A DNA stretch of 13,475 bases from Byssochlamys sp. IMV 00236 (GCA_001931875.2 MSJH02000658.1:1-13475), one strand, 5' to 3'; positions 1 to 9,254 are shown, counted from the first letter of the stretch. Made by a program: numbers and translations. The notes: generated from the letters alone by a model not told the origin.

Positions 1-31
<31 letters not shown>
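1..31. repeat. Terminal oligo(A) run (A31)
   Basis: Thirty-one uninterrupted A residues open the window, followed by purine-rich sequence. A matching A21 run closes it at 13450-13470. Homopolymers at both edges suggest that the window is a whole contig whose ends fell where assembly failed. The true run length is uncertain. Confidence 0.9.
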
Positions 32-33
<2 letters not shown>

Positions 34-407
34 AGAGACAAAGAAACAGGTCAACATTGAAGCCAATGAAATACACTGCATAAATCAGTCACGAAGTCTA
101 TTTAAAATATAAAGATGTACAATAAAATTGCGACATTGGACAACAAAATCAACAATAAGGTTATTTGACACACAGGGTGAGACAAACATGCTGTCAGATT
201 TTTACTCGCATATCACAACAAATCGACCGATCCCTGCTTTTTTTTGTCTTGATAGACTGAAACCCCAAGTGATGGGAAAAAGAAATGACGTGCAAGTGAC
301 TAAATGTTGTTTACTTGGATATGTATAATACAAGGCATATTTATATCCATTGAACCTTTCATTTCTTTTTCTTTCACTTTTATTAAGCAGTAGCAAAAAA
401 AAGAGGA
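32..407 (+). promoter_or_regulatory. 5' flank and probable promoter of the FAS1 gene
   Basis: No convincing gene lies here; the short open frames on both strands have no recognisable domain. An AT-rich, TATA-like stretch (about 323-345, tataatac and atttatat) and a pyrimidine-rich stretch (about 355-382) precede the FAS1 start at 408, as is common in compact fungal promoters. A TGACGT core at 286-291 resembles a bZIP/CRE half-site. Assigning it a function is inference. Confidence 0.4.
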
Positions 408-3032
408 ATGATTAAAAAGATACTGTTTATACTAATATACGTCTACATCACATTATGTGCCGCTGGCTTGTTTGCTGAAAAGAAGTCTATATTCGATACT
501 ATTGTCAAGGATGAACGATTCTCAAAGCTTACAGGAGAAATTGAAAAGCATAATCTGACCACTGTATTCAAGAGTATCAAGGCTGGTACGGTCTTTGCAC
601 CGATCAATGAAGCATTTGATCGTAAAGAGGCCACATCTCCCGAACAGATCCTCTACCATGTCATTCCTGTGGCCATCAAGTCTGGTGAACTCTGGGATGG
701 AAGACTCTTAAAGACTGAAGCATATTACAAAAAAGTCACTCAGTTACTTGAGATATCAAAGGATGATGATACTATTGTCATTGGTACTGGCGTTCAATTA
801 AATACAGCCAAGGTGGTTCAAGCAGATATGGATGCTACGAACGGTATTATTCATGCTGTTGACCACATTCTGTCATTGCCTGATAATTTATGTAAGATAT
901 TTAAAAGACAGAGACTATCCCGAATAATAATGATAATAATAATATTGTATAGATGAAACACTGAGTCTAGAACAATCCGTAGAGAACTTTTATGACTTGG
1001 CTGACAGAGCCCATATTGATCATGACCTAAGATTTGGTGAAGGATATACTGTGTTTGCTACCAAGGATAGCGTCTTTGGTGATGAGTTGAATGATATCGA
1101 AAAAGACTATCTCTACAGCAAACAAGGTCGTCATGACTTGGCTAGGCTGCTCTATCATCAGGTTTCGCCCAAGATTTTTTACTCAACTGATCTCAAAGAA
1201 GGAAAGTCCAAGATTAAAACATTAGAAGGATCAGAAGACCTTGATATATTGGTCCAAAAGGGTACTATCACCGTTAATGGCGTAAAGGTGGTCAAGCAAA
1301 ATCTCTTGGCATCCAATGGTAAGAGCCAAGAACACAAACATAGAGTATGCTTCTAATTCTGCTTTTAGGTGTCATTCATATCCTTGAAAAACCTATCTTG
1401 CCTAAAAACAAAGAGTTCTTAAAGCTAGACTCTCGTAAGATCCTTCAAGCTCTTGGCTCTTCTCGCTTTATCAATTTACTTGACGATAACGATCTTGGTG
1501 CTTATTTGGATAGCGATAGCCCATTGACCATCTTGGCTCCACCCAACAAGGCTCTGGATGAAGGTAATGTTCCAAGTAATAAGATTAAGTCTTGGCTCCA
1601 ATATCACATCATTCGTGGTCGTTTTCTTCCTTCTGACCTTGCTGATGGCCAGTTATTAAAAACTGAATCACATGATAGCCTCGGTAGCTCCTTCCATCAA
1701 CGCATCAGAGTCACTCTTGCTGAAGAAGATCCCACTCTTTATGGCAAGGATAGCTTTTATGCCAGCAAACAATCTATTCAATTTGATAAAGCAAATGTCT
1801 TGCGAGACCCAAGTAAATGAAGAGAACAAAATAAGCAATATTTATAGCTAATTTTTTTTCTTTTAGTCGAATCTGGAAAGAATATTGTTATTTATCCTAT
1901 CGCAAGATCTCTCTTCTTACCTCGAGACACGCTTAGTCGACTCCCTGTCAATTTGGAATTGTCTACCTTTGTTGCAAGTATCTATGCCTCGGGTACAGAC
2001 GAAGTTATCAGCAACACAGAAGGTATCACCTTGTTTGCACCCAATAATGAAGCTTTTGGTCGTCTTGGTCTTGTCACAAAACATTTGCTGCAACCCGATG
2101 CCAAGGAAAAGATGCAACAGGTCGTCAAGTTCCATACTGTTCGTGATGTACTTTACGAAAATTCCACAGCCAAGGGGGAACATCAAAAGGAGACTCTCGC
2201 TTCTGGTGACAAATTGACGCTGAACAAGACGGATGATGGCTTCTTTATCCGTGGCAGTGGAGCTATTGACGGAAGCGATCGTAGTGTGATTGGCAAAGTA
2301 ATCAAAAAGGATATCTTGACATCGAATGGTGTTATCCATACCGTCGATCGTGTCCAGCTACCGGAATCGCTCGAGATCAATAACCGTGATCTACTGTCGG
2401 CTGAAGGAACCCAAAACTTGCTTGGATTGGTTGAGCACAGTAACCTGTCAAGAGCAATTCTTGGAGGTGTCGCAGGTGACAAGCCTTACACCATTCTCGC
2501 TCCAACTGATCGTGCCTTTGCTAAAATCAATCTCGGTCATTTGAAGGGCGATCCTGAGAAGCTGGTCAAGTTTGCCAAGTTACACATCATTCCCACCCAA
2601 TTGCCTCCCGTAGACGCAGGTGAAATCAAGAAGCGTTGGTGGCCATGGGATGATAACAACAAGAATGAAAACCCTTCAGATATCGGATATACAGGCACTG
2701 ACTATCCCTCCTTGCTTTCTGATGATGTCGTCTTGACCATAAGCAAGAATGTTGGTGGTGGTTACTCAATCAAGGTCAAGGGAAGTTCCCAGGATAGTGC
2801 CGAAATCATTGATATTGGACGCTCAAGTGCCGGCGGAGGTGTGCTCGAAATCGATCGTGTGCTCGTTCCTCCTGAAGAAGAACAACAACAGACCCATGGT
2901 CTCCCTTGGTGGGCTATCGCACTGATCGTTCTTGGCTCTCTCTTGGGCCTTGCTCTCTTGGTACTCGCTGGTTATTATGGATGGCGATGGTATCAAGACC
3001 GTCGCTCGGGACAGATCTCCCTTGGACAATAA
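408..3032 (+). CDS. Five-domain fasciclin (FAS1) type I membrane protein
   Basis: Four exons (408-891, 953-1318, 1369-1812, 1867-3032) join in frame to give 819 residues. Introns of 61, 50 and 54 bp are all GT-AG. The N-terminus (about residues 1-22) is a hydrophobic signal peptide. Five FAS1 repeats follow, each with an H1-type motif (TVFAPINEAF at 61-70, YTVFATKDSVF at 193, TILAPPNKAL at 337, ITLFAPNNEAF at 485, YTILAPTDRAF at 639). Each also has an H2-type motif ending near LP (IIHAVDHILSLP, VIHILEKPILP, VIYPIARSLFLP, VIHTVDRVQLP, VLEIDRVLVPP). Residues about 781-803 form one membrane helix, followed by a short basic tail. FAS1 domains mediate adhesion or protein-protein contact; fungal members sit at the cell surface or in the vacuole/endosome system. 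The ATG at 408 is chosen because it directly precedes the signal peptide. The exact location is inference. Confidence 0.9.
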
Positions 3033-3075
3033 GTCTTTAGTATTAAATGCTGATACATAATTATATGCATTATAA

Positions 3076-3086
3076 AATAAAATAAA
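3076..3086 (+). terminator. Tandem poly(A) signals of the FAS1 gene
   Basis: Two overlapping AATAAA hexamers (3076-3081 and 3081-3086) lie about 44 bp after the stop codon. The spacing suits 3'-end formation of the FAS1 transcript before the next gene, which starts at 3234. Confidence 0.55.
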
Positions 3087-3233
3087 AAAATCTTTTCAAA
3101 AATCCCCTTACTTTAAGGAAAATCCCTTGACATTGCTCTGAAACAGATGAATCATGACTATGTAAGAAAGAGAGAGAGACATAATATAAATTACAGGACC
3201 CAAGTCAATTCTATATCCTTTGTTCCTCACACA
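3087..3233 (+). promoter_or_regulatory. Short promoter region of the tetraspanin-like gene
   Basis: Only about 150 bp separate the FAS1 poly(A) signals from the next start codon. It contains a TATA-like aatataaa (about 3183-3190) roughly 45 bp before the ATG at 3234. An in-frame ATG at 3147 would add 29 hydrophilic residues, but this TATA-like element lies downstream of it, so 3234 is preferred. Confidence 0.4.
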
Positions 3234-4754
3234 ATGTTATTCAGACCTGTGAATCTCGAAACAATAAAGTGTGGTAATCTCTTTGATAAGTTGAGGGCTC
3301 CATTCAGTAAGCTTTGGTCACGACAAATGCTTACTATTGCTTTCGTTGCCTTGCTTCTCGTAAGTTCTTTTAAAGATTAACCATCGTCACACTCATGATA
3401 ATGTATAGTTATTTGGACCCGCCTTGATGTCTGTTGACCTTGCTTATCTCACTGGCAAGTATAGAAATAGAGAAACGAGGATATAAAGTAACCATAAATG
3501 ATAGATTGGGTTAGAAGCTTCAGAATGGGTGATCTCTACGCTTACTTGACGTTTATTGGTATCATCAGTCTCTGGTGCTTTCTTGGACTCGTTGTGATTG
3601 TGATGGTAAGTTCATGATAAAGAAGAGTACATAGGCAATACTTGACCTCGTATTTAGAAATCCGTTCGAGGCATGACCATCTTTGCCTATGGTCTCCTTG
3701 TTCTCACTGTCGTTCAATTCCTCATTGGATTTGTTCATATCGTTCTGTTGTACAACACGTACCGCCCAGTCCTAATGAACAACTGTATGCAGCGTCAACC
3801 TTATCCGTTCTTTTGGTGGGCTGCAAATTATGAAGAGAACCAAGAGTTTAAGCAAATCTTTGACAAATGCATGCACCAATGGTCTCAGTTTTCAAGTGAA
3901 AGGTTGATCTCATGGATTGTTTATTCTGCTGCTTCTGTAAGGAATAAGAAAACAATAAAAGCTCATGAACCAACGTATTCTACTAGGGACTTGTCTTGGC
4001 TGCCGTCATTATCCATAAGCGACACATTTCTGACGAGTACCAGAAGGCTCGTGGATATATCGTAAGCGATCAAGAAGGCGAATGGGCTTCTGAGGAGAAG
4101 CCTACAAACGAGGGAGCTATTCGCCTTGACCGATCCCCACCTCCATATGGAGGTGACGAAGAAAAGGAAATGATGGATGTCAGCATGCATCAGCAGCGTC
4201 AAAAGCTGTATGACGAAATTGCCAAGCGCAAGAGAGCCAAGAAAAATCTTAATCGTAAATCTGTGATCAGTAACTCGTCTGATCCTGCCTCCGTCTCCGT
4301 AGTTCATCCGCTTGATCTGACAAAGGACCCTGGCATCTACCAGCCTCCACCCATGCCTCCCAAGGATTCTCAAGAGTCGTGGAACCGATATGAGGGCACA
4401 AGTGTAGGGGATGATGAGCGTCAAGCACTGGAACGTCAGCGTCGATTTAACTCGCACACGTCTGAGCGACTGGAATATGAACTTTTCAAGTCCCATGAGC
4501 CTCAAGCTCACAGACGCCATAGTAGCTTTGGTGAAAAAAGAAGATCGAGCAGACGTAAGGGGTCCAGGTTTGGCAGTTCTCAAAGACACCGACCTGTTTC
4601 CTTGCGTTGGTCTAGTGTACATGCAGATACGGCGTTCACGCCACTTATTGAAAAATCAAATGATCCTGAAGTAGAAGAGCATGAAGAAGATCAGGAGATG
4701 TCAAGCTTGATGAAGCCAGAGGATAGTGAGCCCTCAGAACAGGCATCATATTAA
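3234..4754 (+). CDS. Tetraspanin-like four-pass membrane protein
   Basis: Five exons give 437 residues: 3234-3359, 3409-3458, 3515-3605, 3658-3936 and 3987-4754. Four hydrophobic segments are visible (about 32-51, 66-89, 96-121 and 172-193). A roughly 50-residue extracellular loop lies between the third and fourth. It has two cysteines (about 132 and 160) but no CCG motif, so this is not a canonical animal-type tetraspanin and better fits the divergent fungal Tsp2-like group. The tail of about 244 residues is hydrophilic, with a proline-rich patch and an Arg/Ser-rich stretch (RRHSSF, RRSSRRKGSRF) suggesting phosphorylation. Introns 1, 3 and 4 have clear sites. Intron 2 is uncertain: donor GTATAG at 3459 with acceptor 3514 or 3523 keeps the frame, but a more consensus-like GCAAGT at 3455 does not. 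The family call rests on topology and recognisable segments, with no search run. Confidence 0.75.
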
Positions 4755-4771
4755 ATAAATAAGGCTTTATT
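4754..4771. terminator. Overlapping convergent poly(A) signals
   Basis: On the plus strand AATAAA at 4754-4759 begins on the last base of the tetraspanin stop codon. On the minus strand AATAAA (4771 down to 4766) begins inside the glyoxalase II stop codon. The coding regions are 15 bp apart (4755-4769), so the two mRNAs must overlap tail to tail and cleavage must occur within the opposite gene. Confidence 0.6.
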
Positions 4772-5688
4772 ATTGATGAAAGTTGTTTTGCATTTCTCTT
4801 AATGTATGTAGTACTTCTACTGGATCTGATTTTCCAGCCATAACCTGTAGTGATTGTTCGTTCACTCTTAAATAAGGGTTAAATAGTTTCTCTTGTCCTA
4901 TTGTTGATGGCACCGTAATCAGTTTATCTTGAATCCAATTCCATTTTGCAACAAGCGCTTCATTATGAGGTTCGACACTCAAGGCAAACTATGGACAAGT
5001 ATAAATGGTTGATCCTTTTTTTCGTGATCTATGTATCTTATTTTACCTTTAGATTCGTTCTTGTATATTCATGCCCACAATAAACCCAGGTCTCATCAGG
5101 TAATTTCATAATGACGTGAAACAATATTCTGTACATATCTCTAGCATCTCCTTCAAAAAAATTGCCTACACCACCGACAAACAAGGTGTCACCTGTAAAG
5201 ACTGCCTTTTCACCTGTGTTTGGATCAGATACATAATAACAGACATGGCCCTTTGTATGACATGGTGTATGTAGAGGAGTGATATCTAAAGAACCTAGCT
5301 TGAATTCTTCATGATCTTTGCAGACATAGTTAATTTCTGGAATACGAGCATCAGCCCCGTAGACAGCCAAACCGGGTTTTTTAGCTATTGTTCTGTGTTA
5401 CTCGAGTCCTATGATATTAAATGGATTTTTTTTACCAACAAGATCAATATTTCCACCTGCATGATCCCAGTGATGATGTGTTGTGAATACGCTGAAATAA
5501 TAAACATGAGTCTAATATTTGATGAGGTGTCTACTGACGAACCTTGACAATTTTGCACCTGTTTGACTGATGACATTTAAAATCTTGATAGGTTCAACAG
5601 GATCAATAACAGCTGCTTCCTTTGTTTTTTCATCAATCAAAATATAAGAGTAATTGTCTTCTAATACATGAATTGGTATAATCTTCAT
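4770..5688 (-). CDS. GLO2: Hydroxyacylglutathione hydrolase (glyoxalase II), cytosolic form
   Basis: Four exons on the minus strand (5688-5543, 5491-5436, 5384-5047, 4988-4770) give 252 residues, close to the usual length of about 255-260. Introns of 51, 51 and 58 bp are GT-AG. The enzyme hydrolyses S-D-lactoylglutathione to D-lactate and glutathione, the second step of methylglyoxal detoxification. The metallo-beta-lactamase motif THHHWDH is at residues 53-59, giving H54, H56, D58 and H59. H110 (PCHTKGH), D133 (FTGDTLF) and H172 (YCGHEYT) complete the two-metal site expected of the family. The C-terminal helical domain with FNPYLRV is present. Of the two C-terminal basic residues that bind glutathione in the human enzyme, the Arg appears retained (R244) and the Lys appears to be Gln (Q247). 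There is no mitochondrial presequence, so a cytosolic location is inferred. Confidence 0.93.
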
Positions 5689-6243
5689 TAAAAAATGTTA
5701 GGTCGAGCTTAGCGAGAAGAAAGATATGAAAGAAAAAAGGAGAAAGGGGGATAGTCGAGAAAGAGTGAATTTGAATAATTTTCTATGGAGAAACTTCTCT
5801 TGTTTCTTAATAAAGTCCGATATTTTTAATTTATTGTTACAAACTAACTTTCTGCTGTCATTTTGTTTCTATGACTACATGATGCAGTTGCATAGCCAAA
5901 GAAAAAGGGGGATGCGGTTGACTATAATCCCCTCTTTATTCATACACTCTTATCATAAAGGATGTATATCTGAAAGATCGTTAGGTGGACACAATGCAAA
6001 CAAACAACAAATCCTAAAGAGAAGGTGTCATATGCGTATTCAATTAAAAAAGTACCAACTCTATTCCTGATCTCCCGCTTAATGAACATGCATATGCATA
6101 TATGTATATATGTCCTCTGATAATACTCAGATTGGATAATTGAATACTCAAACATGGCATTCATTCAGCTTGTTACCTAAATCATCCACAACAAGAATAC
6201 ACATACACAATTTAAACAATATTTATTAATTCCAATCAAAAAT
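5689..6243 (-). promoter_or_regulatory. Intergenic region: glyoxalase II promoter and NDUFB8 3' flank
   Basis: This 555-bp gap holds no gene I can support; a 114-codon open frame at 5726-6070 lacks any recognisable domain and looks random. AAAGGGGGAT occurs twice (5743-5752 and 5904-5913). Its AGGGG core matches the yeast stress-response element, and a reversed CCCCT lies near 5929-5933. An alternating AT-rich stretch (catatgcatatatgtatat, about 6089-6108) follows. A stress-type control of glyoxalase II would make sense but is inference. Confidence 0.35.
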
Positions 6244-6883
6244 TTATTCTTCTTCTTCTGCATTTCCAACACGAGCCTATGTTTGTATCTAAGTACCCAG
6301 TTTCATTACATCATTTATTCACTTACACCGCGAGGACGAATATCACCTTCACGAGCTCCAAATTCTTCTTTTAATCCATCATAGGGATAGGTTCGCTTAG
6401 CCTATATTGCACTTAGTCTCTCTAAATGTTTTTCTTTTTTATTCCTTACAGCTGGGCTTTCAGGATAAGTCTTGTAAACGAGTCCAGCGACAGCGCCAAC
6501 GACACCAAAGAAAAATGCTAATTGTGCAAGTGCCTTACGAGGGCTGTATTCATGAAGATCAGGTGCCCAAACACCCATGATTTCATCTTCTTCATGAAGC
6601 TACAATCAGAGTAATTAATCTTTTTGTATCTTTTTTAATAGTGTGCTCTTACTGTTTCGCCAAAGTTACGTTTGTCTTGAGGATCCCACCAGCCGTGAGG
6701 TCCTCTGGCTTGAGCACTGTAACGAGGCAAATTGGGATAATCACCAATTTGAGGATCCTCAACAAGTTCTCCAGTATTTAAGGTGGATTGAGGACGAACT
6801 GAGGTCATCATGATGGGTTGGCGTTTGGTTGAAACTAAAGCGCGCATGTTGAATGCACGTTGTGTGGCGGCTCTAAGTGACAT
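6244..6883 (-). CDS. NDUFB8: NADH:ubiquinone oxidoreductase subunit NDUFB8 (ASHI)
   Basis: Four minus-strand exons (6883-6653, 6599-6450, 6401-6327, 6276-6244) give 162 residues. Introns of 53, 48 and 50 bp are all phase 0 and GT-AG. The protein is an accessory subunit of the membrane arm of mitochondrial complex I. It starts with a basic, presequence-like stretch (MSLRAATQRAFNMRA). The family signature follows: DYPNLP at about 48-53, then GWWDPQDKRNFGET at about 64-77 and GVWAPD at 86-91. One membrane helix lies at about 100-119, then a charged C-terminal part ends in four Glu. The ATG at 6883 has A at -3 and suits a presequence. An in-frame ATG at 6925 would add 14 hydrophobic residues and is less likely. 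Being single copy and intact, it also excludes a Saccharomyces-like yeast that lacks complex I. Confidence 0.93.
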
Positions 6884-7166
6884 TGTGATAAGAGTGAGGG
6901 GGAAGAGAACTACAACCACCTTCACTTTTTGTCACTGAAAAAAATCCCTACTCTTTGATGTTTAAACTCCACCCTTGGATGAAAGGAGTCACAACAATAG
7001 CTGTGACGTAACGAACCTGGCAAGCATGCCCTTATTTTGCTCCCCTTTCTGAACTTTAAATTCCTGAAGTGACTTGTTATTCTTTGATGCTGTGGCCATT
7101 AATTCCTCTTCAATTATCTTTAATTCTTCTTTTAACTTATTCCCCTTTTATTAAAGAATAGTAATC
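6884..7166. promoter_or_regulatory. NDUFB8 promoter region
   Basis: This 283-bp gap lies between NDUFB8 (minus) and a FAR1-like relic (plus). It contains TGACGTAA at 7004-7011, which matches a CRE/ATF-type bZIP site, and two CCCCTTT stretches (about 7042-7048 and 7142-7148). The relic probably inserted in or near this promoter, so the region serves mainly NDUFB8. Confidence 0.4.
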
Positions 7167-7769
7167 ATGTCTGAGAGCTTAGCTTTAGAACAATACACAT
7201 CCTTTCCTAGAGAAATTATTGTTGATATTGACTCTTGGAAAAATATCATTGAAAATTCACCTGCCCATCATGCAGTATGTTGAATGTATAAGAACAAGAT
7301 GAATAGTAATACGTCTACTTTAAACGAAGAAAGCCTACCTATGCCAAAGCGCGTAACAAGAAGAAGCATCATTTGGAAAATTAAGTACATATGCCATAGA
7401 GCTGGAGCCTATAAGAGTCGTGCTGATGTACAGACAGAAGATGAATCATCTAAAAGCCGGCCAATTCAGGTACTAAGCAAGAAGATCGATTGCAGATGCT
7501 ATGTTACTGTCACCTGCTATTTCGTAACACTTAATCAGGTCACCATTAAGCTTCATATTAAGCATGATCATCTTATTGAAAGCCTTGATGATATCTTTTT
7601 TTTTTTTTTTTTACCTTTGTCGGATAATACAAAGGAAGCTATATTGCAAAAACTACGCGAAGGCTGTGGTAGAAGAGATATAAGAGCTGCAATTCAACGC
7701 CATTTTAATGAAAGGATAAGAGATCTTTTTCCTGAAGCTGCTTGTTCTTCAGCACATTCAGCCATTTGA
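7167..7769 (+). pseudogene. Truncated FAR1/MULE-type transposase N-terminal region
   Basis: An open frame from ATG 7167 encodes an acidic N-terminus (MSESLALEQYTSFPREIIV). It meets an in-frame TGA at 7281-7283, then stays open in the same frame to TGA 7767-7769. The second part has the look of a FAR1/WRKY-GCM1-like DNA-binding domain as found at the N-terminus of MULE-type transposases: basic TRRSIIWK, C-H pairs (YICHR), KKIDCRCYVTV and a late H-x-H (KHDH). A PLSDNTKEAIL stretch follows. The DDE catalytic and SWIM zinc-finger regions are absent. The TGA may be a nonsense mutation, or it may lie in a 75-bp intron (donor GTATGT at 7275, acceptor at 7349) that keeps the frame. Either way the protein is only a fragment. 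The family call is from memory of the motif pattern. Confidence 0.5.
7596..7612 (+). repeat. T17 run inside the FAR1-like reading frame
   Basis: Seventeen T residues interrupt the FAR1-like fragment between LDDI and LPLSDN, encoding a run of phenylalanines without breaking the frame. Such a run is unlikely in a working DNA-binding protein and points to expansion in a gene free of selection, or to a sequencing length error. Confidence 0.8.
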
Positions 7770-8546
7770 GGTACATAAGCAGAGATTACTATGATAGACT
7801 GTATGAGGACGTATAGTATGCTGTATATTAAACTCTTTATACATCTTGGTAGATACATACAATCTCGCAAGATTTAAGCTGGTTGTCTTTCATAACAGTC
7901 GCTTACAGCTTTGAAAAAATAGATTTAAAGCCATCGCTTAACGTCTCCACTCACGCTTTCATGATCAATCTCCTCAGCACGGGAAGCTTGACTTCCTTCA
8001 AAGATGACGTGGCAATAGAAATAGTGCTGTATATGTTTGCTTTTTTTTTCCTAAAGGTCTTTTCTATTTCTAAATTAGTTTTTTCTCCGGTCTTCCTTTT
8101 GCCCCTGTTTTTCTCCTGTCCTATTACAAACGTTGTATTTTTCTGAAAATATATTTAATGCGTTTCCTATGCTTGACTTTGTTTAACTGGAGGAGGGATC
8201 CTGTTCAATTTCCGTTTGAGTGTCTCCCGTGTTGTTCCAAGAGGCAACTATATCATCATGGGATTGGATGAAGTCATTGATATCATGGTGTGCACTCCCT
8301 TGAATCAAACGAATACTGTATTTTTATTAATTATTGACATTAATTTTATAAAACGTTGTCATAAAATAAAAAAATTATTTGCGTAAAAAGACGACAAAGA
8401 AAAATATGTTTGAATAAAACGACATCATGTCAAAAGAGAGAGAGAGATAATGAGTTTATATGTAGAAAAAAGAGAGAAACGTATGTTAGTATTAGAGCAT
8501 ATATCCTAATATTAGTCTTACTTACCACCGAAGTGCATTCTGGGGA
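7770..8546. other. AT-rich gene-poor spacer with one short open island
   Basis: No complete gene is supported. At 8183-8323 the minus strand is open for about 46 codons to TAA at 8183-8185 (SAHHDINDFIQSHDD...), with a possible acceptor tacag just before it. The plus strand is open across the same bases (...VVPRGNYIIMGLDEV...). Neither has a start codon plus a recognisable domain. A second minus-strand patch near 7940-8040 (HVIFEGSQASRAEEID) ends in TAA. These may be exon remnants of another decayed element. A short (AG)6 run is at 8435-8446. Confidence 0.3.
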
Positions 8547-8597
8547 GGGTAGCGATAACTACCCAGGATAGTTAAAAAAAAAAAAAAAAAAAAAAAA
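8547..8597 (+). repeat. Perfect hairpin followed by an A24 tract
   Basis: GGGTAG (8547-8552), loop CGATAA and CTACCC (8559-8564) form a perfect 6-bp stem. Nine bases later an uninterrupted run of 24 A (8574-8597) begins. The arrangement resembles the 3' end of a retroposed polyadenylated RNA, but no tRNA-like or reverse-transcriptase sequence is seen beside it. It could also be a simple homopolymer beside a chance hairpin. Confidence 0.5.
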
Positions 8598-9254
8598 GGA
8601 ACGGAGGACAGAGAGAACCCAGAGCACAAGAAGAGGTAACTGGGAGAACGTTCCAGATATACACGCCAGAGAGCAAAGAGGGCGAGACAAGCAAGTCAGA
8701 GCAAGGGCCATGAGGACAGGCTAGTTTTGATTTGTGAATCTTTGAACACTTAAGTTAATTTCAACTCCAAGACAGCCCACCTGTTAATATTACGAAAATA
8801 TTCTTGGCGACGACGAATTTACATTTCATGCAACATGAATTTTGTTCTCATCATGGGTGTATTTATTTTCGATCACAGGCGAATTTACTTTCCGAAAAGA
8901 GTGTATAACAAGGTTAAGAATATATTTACTCTTGAGTATATGTTTTTAGAAACGTTTTATAGAAATTGCTACTGTAACTACTTTACGTTCTCTTTTTATA
9001 TACAAACTACTTGCAGAATAAACTATACTGCGCTTAATTAACCTTGTTCTTTTGAACAAAGAAATTGTCAGTAGTACAACATTATGCTGTATCACTGTAA
9101 AGTATAGTAAGCTCTTTAAAAAGAACAAAGAATATATAAAAGCCAATGTCTGCACAAATGAATTATTATATTCTTTCCCTTTTATTCCTTTTTTTAAGCT
9201 TAAAATTTTATTCAACAAGTAATTCAATAGTAGAAGTCAACTTATAAAAATGAC
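8598..9254. other. Purine-rich then AT-rich spacer without a gene
   Basis: Bases 8598-8720 are unusually G+A-rich and GC-richer than their surroundings, with an open plus frame of about 40 codons (8601-8709) that has no start or known motif. From 8760 on the sequence is AT-rich with no supportable gene. TTGTTC-TTTT-GAACAA (9044-9059) is a 6-bp inverted repeat, and GAACAAAGAA occurs at 9054-9063 and again at 9123-9132. Confidence 0.35.

Noticed and set aside
3963..4622. 219-codon minus-strand open frame across the tetraspanin gene
   Set aside because: It is antisense to the conserved fourth membrane helix and tail exon; no signal or family pattern is seen, and the sense frame explains the coding bias.
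5726..6070. 114-codon plus-strand open frame as a gene
   Set aside because: It sits in the glyoxalase II promoter, has low-complexity and basic composition, and shows no domain or introns.
8518..8537. Minus-strand GTAAGTAAGACTAATATTAG as a 20-nt intron
   Set aside because: It contains donor, branch-like and acceptor strings, but 20 nt is far below the 48-77 bp of every other intron here.
8515..8570. U1 or other snRNA gene suggested by CTTACTTACC
   Set aside because: The match to the U1 5' end is limited to the ACTTACC core, with no Sm site or expected stems after it.
8598..8711. Purine-rich open frame as a small protein gene
   Set aside because: It has no ATG, runs directly out of the A24 tract, and its composition explains the lack of stops.
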